Source: Humibacillus sp. DSM 29435
GTDB taxonomy: Bacteria; Actinomycetota; Actinomycetes; Actinomycetales; Dermatophilaceae
DNA length: 64,000 nt
Direction of reading: 5' to 3'
NCBI RefSeq assembly: GCF_001758225.1
Contig: NZ_MAST01000004.1
Location: 1 to 64,000 of the forward strand
How positions within the stretch are numbered: the first letter of the stretch is position 1; every line of letters starts with the position of its first letter. Position numbers and translations under genes: made by a program. Shown here piece by piece: positions 33,837-41,125 of the stretch. Below the pieces are notes generated by a model. The model did no database searches, was not told the origin of the DNA, and saw only the letters and a list, made by a program, of their open reading frames with translations.

Positions 33837-33916
33837 TCCTCGACGGTAGAACGTCGTAGGAACCATCAGCAAAATGCAGTTAGGGCTGTCACCACCCAGG
33901 CGGGGTCCATCACCTT
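33837..33916 (-). promoter_or_regulatory. Fluoride riboswitch (crcB motif) 2, upstream of MutS-like operon
   Basis: Minus-strand aptamer at 33855-33916: GGTGATGGACCCCGCC, variable stem, CTAACTGC, and GCTGATGGTTCC. The expression platform is directly visible: TCCT-A-CGACG pairs with CGTCG-AGGA (33837-33861), and this stem contains the AGGA of the GAGGAG ribosome-binding site of the MutS-like gene (33836-33841). It also uses bases next to the P1 strand. A translational switch is the natural model: fluoride-bound aptamer frees the ribosome-binding site. A TTGACG lies upstream as a candidate -35. Confidence 0.93.
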
Positions 33917-33946
33917 CTCTCAGTGAACCCCCGCAGCGGCGGTCCG

Positions 33947-35230
33947 TCAAATGTGTCGAGAACCGCGCCGGCGATGCTGGAGCCGTGGCGCCAGTAGAAC
34001 CGCCAGCACCATCCAGGTGGCCGCGTAGCCAAAGGCGTATCCGGGGCCGAACCACGACCACAGCAGTCCGGCGACGACGGTCGAGCCGAGATCACCACCA
34101 GCCTGGACCAGCCCGTACAGCCCGAAGGCGTTGCCCCGCAGAGCGTCCGGGGTCGCATTGGCGACGGCCGTGGAGGCGGCGGTCTCGCCGAACCCGATGC
34201 CGAAGCCGGCCAACAAGAATGCGATCAGCAGGCCCGGCATCCCGGGGCCGATGGCCAGCAGCAGGTAGGCGAGCACGTACGCGGCCGCGCCGCTGGCGAG
34301 GGCGAGCGTGGGGCCGCGCCGGTCGGCCAGCCGCCCGGCGAGGGGGGCGCTTGCCGCGGCGGCGACGTTGTGGAAGGCGTAGAGCAGGATGGCGGTGCTG
34401 GCTGCGCGAGTCCCGGTCCAGCCGTTGACCGAAGTAAGCAAACCGGTGGCACGCAGGATCAGCAGGGTGCTGGCGAGGTTGCCCAGCTCGAAGCATCCCA
34501 GCGGCCGTAGCACGCGGGTCATCCCGGCGAGGCGAAGCTCGCCGACCCGAAGCGCCAGACGCTGGCGGGCCACCGGTGTGTCCACAGCGGTCCGGGCCTC
34601 TCGGGCCGCGACGGTGATGGCCACGGCGGCCAGCAGGCTGGGCACGATGGACAGCACCATGGCGTGACGCACCCCGAGCACGCCTACGAGCACGGCGGCG
34701 AGCACCGGCCCGAGCACGGCGCCCAGGTTGTCGCCTGCGCGTTCGACGCCGAAGGCCCGGCCCCGGGCCGTGACGGGGGCCAGGTCGGTCAGCAGGGTGT
34801 CGCGCGCCGGGGACCGCACCCCCCGCGCGACCCAGGCGAGGCTACGGAGTGCGGCCACCTGCCAGACGGCCGTGGCCAGCCCGATACCGGCTGTGGCGAA
34901 CGCGGTACCGACGTAACCGCCCGCGGCCAGCCGGCCGCGGCGGGCAGGGTCGGCGGCCAACGGGCCACCGGCAAGCTTCGCCAACCCGGTCAGAGCGTCG
35001 GCGACCCCGTCGATGGCGCCGAGGGCAGCCGGCCCAGCATGCAGGGTCGAGGTGACGAGCGTCGGCAACAGGGCCGTCACCAGCTCGTGTCCGGTGTCGG
35101 AGCACAGCGAGGCCGCGCCCACGCTCAGGATGCCTGAGGTGAGCCATGGCGCTTCGCCCGTCGGTGGCTGGGGGCCTTCGCCGCGTGGTTCCTCTCCACT
35201 CGCCGCGGGCGGCTGGCCGGAGTCGGCCAT
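33947..35230 (-). CDS. MFS transporter, riboswitch-controlled
   Basis: 427 residues from ATG at 35230. Twelve spans of the major facilitator type: LTSGILSVGAASLCSDTGHE and ALGAIDGVADALTGLAKLAG at the start, VRSPARDTLLTDLAPVTARG and RAFGVERAGDNLGAVLGPVL in the middle (a motif-C like Gly/Pro pattern), and LADRRGPTLALASGAAAYVL later. The ATG overlaps the stop of the enolase remnant as TAATG, so its translation depends on the upstream frame, and the fluoride riboswitch at 35514-35598 governs both. No substrate is known; export of fluoride or of a fluoride-stress metabolite is a hypothesis only. Confidence 0.88.
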   Translation of the reverse strand: MADSGQPPAASGEEPRGEGPQPPTGEAPWLTSGILSVGAASLCSDTGHELVTALLPTLVTSTLHAGPAALGAIDGVADALTGLAKLAGGPLAADPARRGRLAAGGYVGTAFATAGIGLATAVWQVAALRSLAWVARGVRSPARDTLLTDLAPVTARGRAFGVERAGDNLGAVLGPVLAAVLVGVLGVRHAMVLSIVPSLLAAVAITVAAREARTAVDTPVARQRLALRVGELRLAGMTRVLRPLGCFELGNLASTLLILRATGLLTSVNGWTGTRAASTAILLYAFHNVAAAASAPLAGRLADRRGPTLALASGAAAYVLAYLLLAIGPGMPGLLIAFLLAGFGIGFGETAASTAVANATPDALRGNAFGLYGLVQAGGDLGSTVVAGLLWSWFGPGYAFGYAATWMVLAVLLAPRLQHRRRGSRHI

Positions 35231-35475
35231 TACTGCGGTCTCCCGTACGACAGACCGCAGTTGGCGGCCACACCATCGTCGGGAGCGCGCCGGATGGTGT
35301 CCACGTCGGTGGGGCAAATGTCGTCCCCGACGCTCGGCTCGGTGGAGGTCAGGGTCTCGCCAGTGACACGGTTGCCGAGCCCGTCGTGGGTCGCGGTGAG
35401 CTGCAGCGAGGGACGGCCGCGAGAGTCAAGGATCTCCAAGCCGTTCAGGCCGGTGATGGTGACGTCGGTGTTCAT
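35230..35475 (-). pseudogene. Enolase N-terminal remnant, coupled to MFS gene
   Basis: 81 residues from ATG at 35475, behind GGAAGG. The first 31 residues (TGLNGLEILDSRGRPSLQLT) match the N-terminal strand of enolase (E-I-L-D-S-R-G-x-P), normally part of a protein of about 430 residues. From about residue 32 the sequence no longer resembles enolase (expected S-G-A-S-T-G missing), and the frame stops at TAATG, which also starts the MFS gene. Enolase is inhibited by fluoride and is a known fluoride-riboswitch target, so this is probably a former enolase gene now serving as a leader. It could alternatively be a real small protein. Confidence 0.7.
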
Positions 35476-35513
35476 GGGCGCGCCTTCCACGAGAGTGGAC
35501 GGGCGCGGACAGA

Positions 35514-35598
35514 CCTGCCCGTCACCAGGACGGGTCAGGAGCCGTCAGCCACACGTGGCGGTTCGGATGCCGAAGCATCCTGGTGGGGTCCATCACCG
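35514..35598 (-). promoter_or_regulatory. Fluoride riboswitch (crcB motif) 3, upstream of enolase remnant and MFS gene
   Basis: Minus-strand aptamer at 35532-35598: GGTGATGGACCCCACC, then stem GGATGCTTCGGCATCC, GAACCGCC, and GGCTGACGGCTCCTGA. A competing hairpin follows (CCTG-A-CCCGTC / GACGGG-CAGG, 35514-35539) of the same design as in riboswitch 1 and includes the P1 3' strand. The start codon of the enolase remnant lies about 40 bases further. One base in the conserved GATG is C here (GACGG), a small departure. Confidence 0.9.
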
Positions 35599-35772
35599 AG
35601 AACCACCGTAGACCCTGTTACCGCTTCTGCGCCTCAGGCGTGATACTCGTCGCAGCGATGGCCTCTCGGCCGGCGGCCGCCACGGTTCGAGGTCACCGGT
35701 CTGTACTCCGTCTCGTTCTGAGGGCTGGCCCCCGCTCCGACGCCGCCGGGAGCGTGGCGCTCAACGGTGTGC

Positions 35773-35802
35773 TTGACGAAAGTGAATCCCTCACAGTAGA
35801 AA
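35773..35802 (+). promoter_or_regulatory. Promoter of Ehr operon
   Basis: TTGACG (35773-35778), 18 bases, TAGAAA (35797-35802). Transcription would start at about 35809-35811, exactly at the first base of the aptamer GGGTGATGG, as is typical when an aptamer begins a leader RNA. The position of the start site is inferred from spacing. Confidence 0.65.
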
Positions 35803-35810
35803 TGGTATAC

Positions 35811-35894
35811 GGGTGATGGAGCTTGCCCGAGAAGCCAGGTGACCCTGGCTTTTCAAACCGCCAAGATGGCTGATAGCCCCTGAGATCTTCAGGG
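35811..35894 (+). promoter_or_regulatory. Fluoride riboswitch (crcB motif) 4, upstream of Ehr operon
   Basis: Plus-strand aptamer: GGGTGATGGAGCTTGCCC, then stem AAGCCAGG/CCTGGCTT, CAAACCGCC, and GGCTGATAGCCCC (35811-35883). It is followed by hairpin CCCTGA-GATCT-TCAGGG (35878-35894) overlapping the P1 3' strand, again an alternative state. No U-tract follows, so a terminator is not certain. The first gene (hycD-like) starts 110 bases further on, leaving a leader without a recognised gene. Confidence 0.92.
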
Positions 35895-36005
35895 AGCGCA
35901 GATGTCATACAGCCAGCCTCGGGCATCGCCTGCGGATGAAATGCGGGCGGACGCTCGCGCGGGCGAGCCAGCACAGCGCCGCGCTCGGGCCGAAGCGTCC
36001 AGCCC

Positions 36006-36968
36006 ATGACGGCCACGTTGCCGCTGCCCGCTACACAGGCGCTGCAGGTGTTGACCATCGCCATCGGTGCGCCGGGGATCAGCGGCGTCATCGCTCGGGT
36101 CGAGGCCCGGTTGCAGGGACGAGTTGGACCGCGGATTTTGCAGCCGTACTACGACTTGGCCAAGTTGTTCCGTAAGGAGGCACTGGCCCCTGCGGGCGTC
36201 GGACCGTTCTTCCTGCTGGCGCCGATCTTCTCCCTCGCCTGCTACCTGACGGTGCCGATGCTCATTCCGGTGTTGACCAGCTATCCGCTGCCGTTGGGCT
36301 ACATGGGCGACATCCTCGGCGGCGGGTTCATTCTCGCGTTGGCCAGCTTCGTTGTCGCGGTCGCCGCCGCCGAGACCGGCAACCCGTATGCGCAGCTGGC
36401 CTCCAGCCGGGCCAAGACCTTCGGTGCGATCACCGAGCCGGTGGTGCTGCTGGTGGTGTTTTCCGTGGCGCTGGTGACCACCACCGATCTGCCGTACGCC
36501 TTGAGTGCCACCGTGCTCAGCGGCCCAGACCAGATCGTGCGCCCGGCGCATCTGCTGGCCTCTGCCGCACTGTTCATGGTGATCCTGTTCGAGACGGGTC
36601 GCATCCCGATTGAGACCCATACTGGGACCATCGAGTTCGGGATGATCGAAGAGGGCCGCAGTTTCGAACACTCCGGCCCGCATCTGGCTCTGCTTCGGTG
36701 GGGCTCGGCTGCCAAGCAGATGGTGCTCTACACGATCTTGATCAATGTCTTCATCGCCCCGTGGGGGTTGTCCTCCACCACACGCGTCGACCAGATCGCG
36801 TTTGCGATCTTCGCCTTCCTCGGCAAATGCGCGGTTCTCGGTTGCGTCGTGGCAGTGATCGACGACTCCTTCGCCAAGCTTCGACTGTTGAAGATCACGG
36901 AGTTTGTCGCCGCGGCGTTCCTGCTCGCGGTGCTCGGCGTCTTCACCCTCTACCTGGGAGGAGGGTGA
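36006..36968 (+). CDS. hycD: HycD/NuoH-like membrane subunit of Ehr complex
   Basis: 320 residues. The NuoH/HycD family mark RLQGRVGPRILQPYYDLAK (about residue 35) is present, followed by LFRKEALAPAG and about eight membrane spans. EFGMIEEGRSFEHSGP (about residue 215) is the conserved acidic loop of HyfC/HycD. This subunit links the soluble and membrane arms and forms the quinone-like cavity in complex I relatives. It opens the six-gene operon under fluoride riboswitch 4. Order differs from M. tuberculosis Rv0082-Rv0087, where the NuoB- and HyfB-like genes come first. Confidence 0.93.
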   Translation: MTATLPLPATQALQVLTIAIGAPGISGVIARVEARLQGRVGPRILQPYYDLAKLFRKEALAPAGVGPFFLLAPIFSLACYLTVPMLIPVLTSYPLPLGYMGDILGGGFILALASFVVAVAAAETGNPYAQLASSRAKTFGAITEPVVLLVVFSVALVTTTDLPYALSATVLSGPDQIVRPAHLLASAALFMVILFETGRIPIETHTGTIEFGMIEEGRSFEHSGPHLALLRWGSAAKQMVLYTILINVFIAPWGLSSTTRVDQIAFAIFAFLGKCAVLGCVVAVIDDSFAKLRLLKITEFVAAAFLLAVLGVFTLYLGGG

Positions 36969-36970
36969 CC

Positions 36971-37756
36971 ATGCTGGACGTCACGCTGACACACCTCGCG
37001 ACGCTCGGATCATCGGCTGCTGCGAGCACAGCACCGATACAGACCGGATCGGCCGTGGCTTCAACGATGCACGTGGTTGCAGCAACGGGAGTCGCTGTTG
37101 TACCCACGGTGTTCGAGGGGGCTGCGAACACCGTGGCGGTCATCGTGTTGCTGCTGGAGTTCATGATGCTGCGTACGGCGTTGTTTCGTGCTCAGATTCG
37201 TCTGTACGCTTTTCAGTCGCTGGCGGTCAGCGTGCTGGCCGTGGTTGTCGCTGCCGGCCGCGACATCCCGGAGCTCTACGTGCTGGCCGTGGTGTCACTG
37301 CTGCTCAAGGTCATCATCGTGCCCAGGGTGATGCTTCGGTTCCTACGCGACTCGCGCGCCGAGATAGCCGGGAGCGGTGCGCTCGGGGTCGCCAGCGAGA
37401 TCATCCTCGCCCTTGTGGTGGCCGGCTTCGGGTTCTTCACAGTGGGCGCTCTCGGCATCCAGTCTCCAGTGCTGCCGACGGCTGCGTTGGGTCTGTCGTT
37501 CGCGGTGGTGCTGGTGTCGTTCGTGCTGATGATCGTGCGCCGCGACGTCGTCAGCCAAGCCGTGGGTTTCTTCTCCCTCGAGAACGGCGTCTCGCTGGCG
37601 AGCCTCGTTGTGGCCGCGGGGCTTCCGCTGATCTTGGAGGTCGCGTTCCTGTTCGACCTGCTGGTGGCGGTGGTGGTCTTCGGGGTGCTGATCAGGGTCC
37701 ACCAGACCCGCAGCAGCAGCCTGTCCACCGTCTCTCTGAACCGGCTACGCGGATGA
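36971..37756 (+). CDS. hycP: HycP/HyfE-like membrane subunit of Ehr complex
   Basis: 261 residues from ATG at 36971, two bases after the hycD stop. About seven spans; the TVAVIVLLLEFMMLRTALFR and VVSLLLKVIIVPRVMLRFLR segments match HyfE and its mycobacterial counterpart (Rv0085). VGFFSLENGVSLASLVVAAG is the family signature near the C-terminus, where NuoK-like residues lie (ENG). This subunit corresponds to NuoK plus extra helices and helps proton or ion movement. The N-terminal leader (about 35 residues) has an odd Ala/Thr/Ser composition. Confidence 0.9.
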   Translation: MLDVTLTHLATLGSSAAASTAPIQTGSAVASTMHVVAATGVAVVPTVFEGAANTVAVIVLLLEFMMLRTALFRAQIRLYAFQSLAVSVLAVVVAAGRDIPELYVLAVVSLLLKVIIVPRVMLRFLRDSRAEIAGSGALGVASEIILALVVAGFGFFTVGALGIQSPVLPTAALGLSFAVVLVSFVLMIVRRDVVSQAVGFFSLENGVSLASLVVAAGLPLILEVAFLFDLLVAVVVFGVLIRVHQTRSSSLSTVSLNRLRG

Positions 37757-37827
37757 GCCCGCTGAGCGTCTATCGGCGTCAGCTGAGTCCTCGCGTCCCC
37801 GGGGCACGGCGAGGGGGTGCCTCATGA
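37753..37827 (+). CDS. 24-codon coupling frame between hycP and hycQ
   Basis: An ATG overlapping the hycP stop (ATGA at 37753-37756) opens a 24-codon frame ending in the ATGA that starts hycQ (37824-37827). The peptide (SPLSVYRRQLSPRVPGARRG) has no similarity. The two terminal overlaps make a chain of translational coupling from hycP to hycQ. It may act only to deliver ribosomes. Real peptide function is not implied. Confidence 0.4.
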   Translation: MSPLSVYRRQLSPRVPGARRGGAS

Positions 37828-39617
37828 ACGTCGTACTGCTGCTGATCGTGGTGCTCCCGTTGCTGGCGATCGCGGTAGGTCTCGTGGTGGGCCGCCGGGT
37901 GACGCAGCTGGTGACCGGGCTGAGCGGAATCGCCACGTTCGGGTTGGCAATGGCGCTGATCCCCGGAGTCGGCGGCCACGAGATCGGCCACCGGGTCAGC
38001 GCGATCGGGATTCTGCGCGCCGATTCGCTGTCGGTGGTGTTCGTCCTGGCCACCTCGTTCCTCTACGCGGCGACGGCGATCTACTCCGTGGGCTACCTTG
38101 CGGCCGAGGCACGGCTGGCCGAGCGGTTGGGCGGGGACGAAGCGGCCGAGTTCGCCCGCTACAGCCGACGTTTCTACGTCGGCATGAACATCTTCGCCTG
38201 GTCGATGCTGTGCGCCCCGCTGGTCAACGGCTTGGCCCTGTTGTGGGTCGCAATCGAGATCACCACGGTCGTCTCGGCGCTGCTGGTCGCCATCGACAAC
38301 ACTGAAGGCGCGACCGAAGCGGCCTGGAAGTACGTGCTGATCGCCTCGTCGGGGCTGGGCATCGCGCTGCTGGCCACCATCGTCATGTACTACGCCGGCG
38401 CCCAGGCCATGGGCCAGTCCTACGATCTTGCGTTCGACCCGCTCATCCAATCCGCCCACGACCTGCCGGCTACCCCGGTGCGGCTGGCGTTCGTGCTGGC
38501 CGTCGTCGGGTTCGGCACCAAGGTCGGCTTGTTCCCGGTACACACCTGGCTGCCCGATGCCCACGCCGAAGCGCCGACCCCTGTCTCGGCGCTGCTCTCC
38601 GGCTCGCTTCTCGCAGTGAGCTTCTACGCCATCCTGCGCTTCTACCAGGTGGCCTTGGCCCGACTCGGACCGGCGTTCCCCCAGAACGTGCTGCTCGTGT
38701 TCGGGGTGCTGTCGCTGCTGCTGGCTGCGCTCTATGTCATTGATCAGAACGACATCAAACGCCTGCTCGCCTACTCGAGTGTGGAACACATGGGCATTCT
38801 CGCGATCGGCGTCAGCTTCGGCGCTCCGCTCGCGCTGACCGGGGTGCTGCTTCACGTGCTCGCCCACGCCGCAGCCAAGGGCAACGCCTTCATGGGCGCA
38901 GGGGTGCTGGTGCGCGCCTACGGCACCAAGAGCCTGACCACGATCCGTGGCGGCCTGGACCGGTTGCCCTGGTCGGGTCCGCTGTTTCTGATCGCGATCC
39001 TCGCCCTGTCGGCGTTCCCACCGTTCGGGATCTTCCGCAGCGAGTTCGAGATCGTGGCGGGCGGCCTGCAGGCCTCCCGCCACACCGGCGCCGTCATCCT
39101 GGTTGCCCTGGTGACCCTCGCCTTCATGGGACTGGGCCTGGCGACCACCCGAATCCTGTTCCACTCCTCTCACCCTGACAGCAGCACTCACCCTGACGAC
39201 ATCCCGGCCCACGACGACGACGGCCAGGCGGTCGACGTCCGAGCAACCCGGCCCAGGACGACCCTGGTACCGCCGCACAACTCGAACAACCCCGACACCG
39301 ACACGGTGTTGTCCGGCGTGGCTGCTGCCACAGCTACCTCGGTCCGGGTGACGAGCGCACGAGGTCTGTTCGCAGCGCACCCGGCTGGCGCTCGCCAGCC
39401 GGGGGAACGGGTCAGCGCCGCCGCAGACGATCCCAACGAGCGGCTCGTCGACGAGATGGCAAGGACGAGCTCTGGCCGTGGCGAACCCAGTATCTGGATG
39501 GTCATCCCACCCGTCGTCGGAGTCTTGATCCTGCTCGTGCTCGGTGTTCACCCACCCGCAGCGTTGGTGGAGTTGCTGGAGCATGGGGCCGCGCTGCTGG
39601 TCGGAGGTGCCCAGTGA
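37824..39617 (+). CDS. hycQ: HycQ/HyfF-like antiporter-type membrane subunit
   Basis: 597 residues. Proton_antipo_M family: Glu in ALLWVAIEITTVVSALLVAI, Lys in FGTKVGLFPVHTWLPDAHAE, and Lys in LHVLAHAAAKGNAFMGAGVL, the three charged sites used for ion translocation in NuoL/M/N. RLLAYSSVEHMGILAIGVSF is the fourth family motif. Between the last-but-one and last spans lies an unusual soluble loop of about 105 residues, rich in Asp, His, Ser and Pro (about residues 450-560), not seen in HyfF. The stop overlaps hycE by 4 bases (GTGA). Confidence 0.93.
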   Translation: MNVVLLLIVVLPLLAIAVGLVVGRRVTQLVTGLSGIATFGLAMALIPGVGGHEIGHRVSAIGILRADSLSVVFVLATSFLYAATAIYSVGYLAAEARLAERLGGDEAAEFARYSRRFYVGMNIFAWSMLCAPLVNGLALLWVAIEITTVVSALLVAIDNTEGATEAAWKYVLIASSGLGIALLATIVMYYAGAQAMGQSYDLAFDPLIQSAHDLPATPVRLAFVLAVVGFGTKVGLFPVHTWLPDAHAEAPTPVSALLSGSLLAVSFYAILRFYQVALARLGPAFPQNVLLVFGVLSLLLAALYVIDQNDIKRLLAYSSVEHMGILAIGVSFGAPLALTGVLLHVLAHAAAKGNAFMGAGVLVRAYGTKSLTTIRGGLDRLPWSGPLFLIAILALSAFPPFGIFRSEFEIVAGGLQASRHTGAVILVALVTLAFMGLGLATTRILFHSSHPDSSTHPDDIPAHDDDGQAVDVRATRPRTTLVPPHNSNNPDTDTVLSGVAAATATSVRVTSARGLFAAHPAGARQPGERVSAAADDPNERLVDEMARTSSGRGEPSIWMVIPPVVGVLILLVLGVHPPAALVELLEHGAALLVGGAQ

Positions 39618-41125
39618 CCGCCCGGCCCATCTCTCGAGACGTCGGGAAGAGTCATGACGTCGGCTCGTGGCGCGCCGACATCTTTGAGCGAGTCGCTAAC
39701 GACGCGAGATTCGCCGGGCTGTTTGCTACCAGCCGCGACACCAGCACCACCCTGACCGCCGTGCTTGTCGAAGCCGAGAAGGTCATCGCCGTCGACACCG
39801 ATCTCACTGAAGACCATTACCGGTCGCTGACCGAGCGGGTGCCCGCCGCGTTCTGGTACGAACGGGCCCTGCACGAGCTGTCTGGGATCACCCCCCTCGG
39901 GCATCCCCGGCTCGACCCGCTGTTGCTGCCCAGTGAGGCCACCACGCATCCGCCACGTCCCGGTGGGGCCCCCGCCCGCACCGAGGGGCTCACTCCGGCC
40001 GAGCTGAAGGGCCCGACAGATGTGTCCGGGTACGGCATGTTCACCATCCCGCACGGCCCAGTGCGCTCCGGGGTGTTCGAGTCTGTCGAGTACCTCATCG
40101 AGACCCCTGGCGAAGATATCCCGCACCTCAACATCCGTCCGCACTACAAGCACCGCGGCATTGCCAAGGCCTTCGAGGGCTTGACCGTCGATGACGGGGT
40201 CCTGGTGGCCGAACGGGTCGAGGGCATCTCCGGTGTCGCGCACGCGCTCGCGTTCTGCCACGCTGTCGAGGCCCTGGCTGGTCTCACCATCGATGAGCAC
40301 ACCGGCCTGGTGAGGGTCGTGTACGCCGAGCTGGAACGGATCGCCAACCACCTCGACGTCGCGATGCGGCTTTGCGATGCGGCCGGGTTGGCGGTGGCTA
40401 CTGCGCGCTTCGGCTGGCACAAGGAACGGGTCATGCGGCTGACCTCAGGCCTGTGTGGGAGCCGCTTCGGCCGCGGCGTCATCGTCCCTGGAGGGGTGGC
40501 GAGCCGCCACGCCCAACCCGAGCCCGGCTGGGCGCAGCTCGATCACGACCTCATGAGGCTGCGCCGCGACGTCGAGGCCGACGCCCGCGTGCTGATGCGC
40601 ACCGCCTCGTTCCTGGACCGACTGCGCACGACCGGCATCCTGCAACCCGATCTGGCCCGCCGATGGGGGGCCCTCGGTCCGGTCGGGCGCGCCAGCGGCG
40701 TCGATGACGACCACCGCAGAGTGCGGCCCTATGACGGGTACCGGCAGCTCGACGTGCCGGCGGTCGACTCCGGCGCCGGCGACGCGCAGGCTCGGCTCGC
40801 GGTGCGGTGGCAGGAGATCTCGGCCGCGTTCGACCTGCTACATGCCGCTATTCCTACCCTGGCCGGGCAACCGGTGGCTGCCCCTGCCGCAACCAGGGCC
40901 TTCACGGTGCCCGACGGGCGAGGCTTCGGCGTGGCTGAGGCAGCCCAGGGCGAGGCGCTGCACAGCGTGGAGATCCGCGACGGACTCGTCGTGAGGTGTT
41001 TCGCCCGCTCGGCGTCGCTGCACAACCTGGCCCTGTTTCACGACGTGTTCCACGGCGACATCTTCACCGACTTCCCCTTCATCGAGGCCAGTTTCGGGTT
41101 GTCCATCGCCGGGGCGGCGATGTAG
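39614..41125 (+). CDS. hycE: HycE/NuoCD-like large subunit without Ni-Fe cysteines
   Basis: 503 residues, GTG start. NuoC part: DHYRSLTERVPAAFWYERAL; NuoD part from IPHGPVRSGVFESVEYLIET. Where Ni-Fe hydrogenases have R-x-C-G-I-C, this protein has ERVEGISGVAHALAFCH (about residue 200): both cysteines are gone. The C-terminus ends in DIFTDFPFIEASFGLSIAG without the D-P-C-x-x-C pair. It cannot bind the Ni-Fe site, so it belongs to the Ehr group, not to active hydrogenases. FGRGVIVPGGVASRH corresponds to the NuoD region near the quinone cavity. Confidence 0.94.
   Translation: MTARPISRDVGKSHDVGSWRADIFERVANDARFAGLFATSRDTSTTLTAVLVEAEKVIAVDTDLTEDHYRSLTERVPAAFWYERALHELSGITPLGHPRLDPLLLPSEATTHPPRPGGAPARTEGLTPAELKGPTDVSGYGMFTIPHGPVRSGVFESVEYLIETPGEDIPHLNIRPHYKHRGIAKAFEGLTVDDGVLVAERVEGISGVAHALAFCHAVEALAGLTIDEHTGLVRVVYAELERIANHLDVAMRLCDAAGLAVATARFGWHKERVMRLTSGLCGSRFGRGVIVPGGVASRHAQPEPGWAQLDHDLMRLRRDVEADARVLMRTASFLDRLRTTGILQPDLARRWGALGPVGRASGVDDDHRRVRPYDGYRQLDVPAVDSGAGDAQARLAVRWQEISAAFDLLHAAIPTLAGQPVAAPAATRAFTVPDGRGFGVAEAAQGEALHSVEIRDGLVVRCFARSASLHNLALFHDVFHGDIFTDFPFIEASFGLSIAGAAM

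Noticed and set aside
37779-39584. A 601-codon open frame on the minus strand opposite hycQ
   Set aside because: It is rich in Gln, Arg, Gly and His with no domain, and it mirrors the codon pattern of hycQ, whose membrane motifs are unmistakable. A GC-rich shadow.
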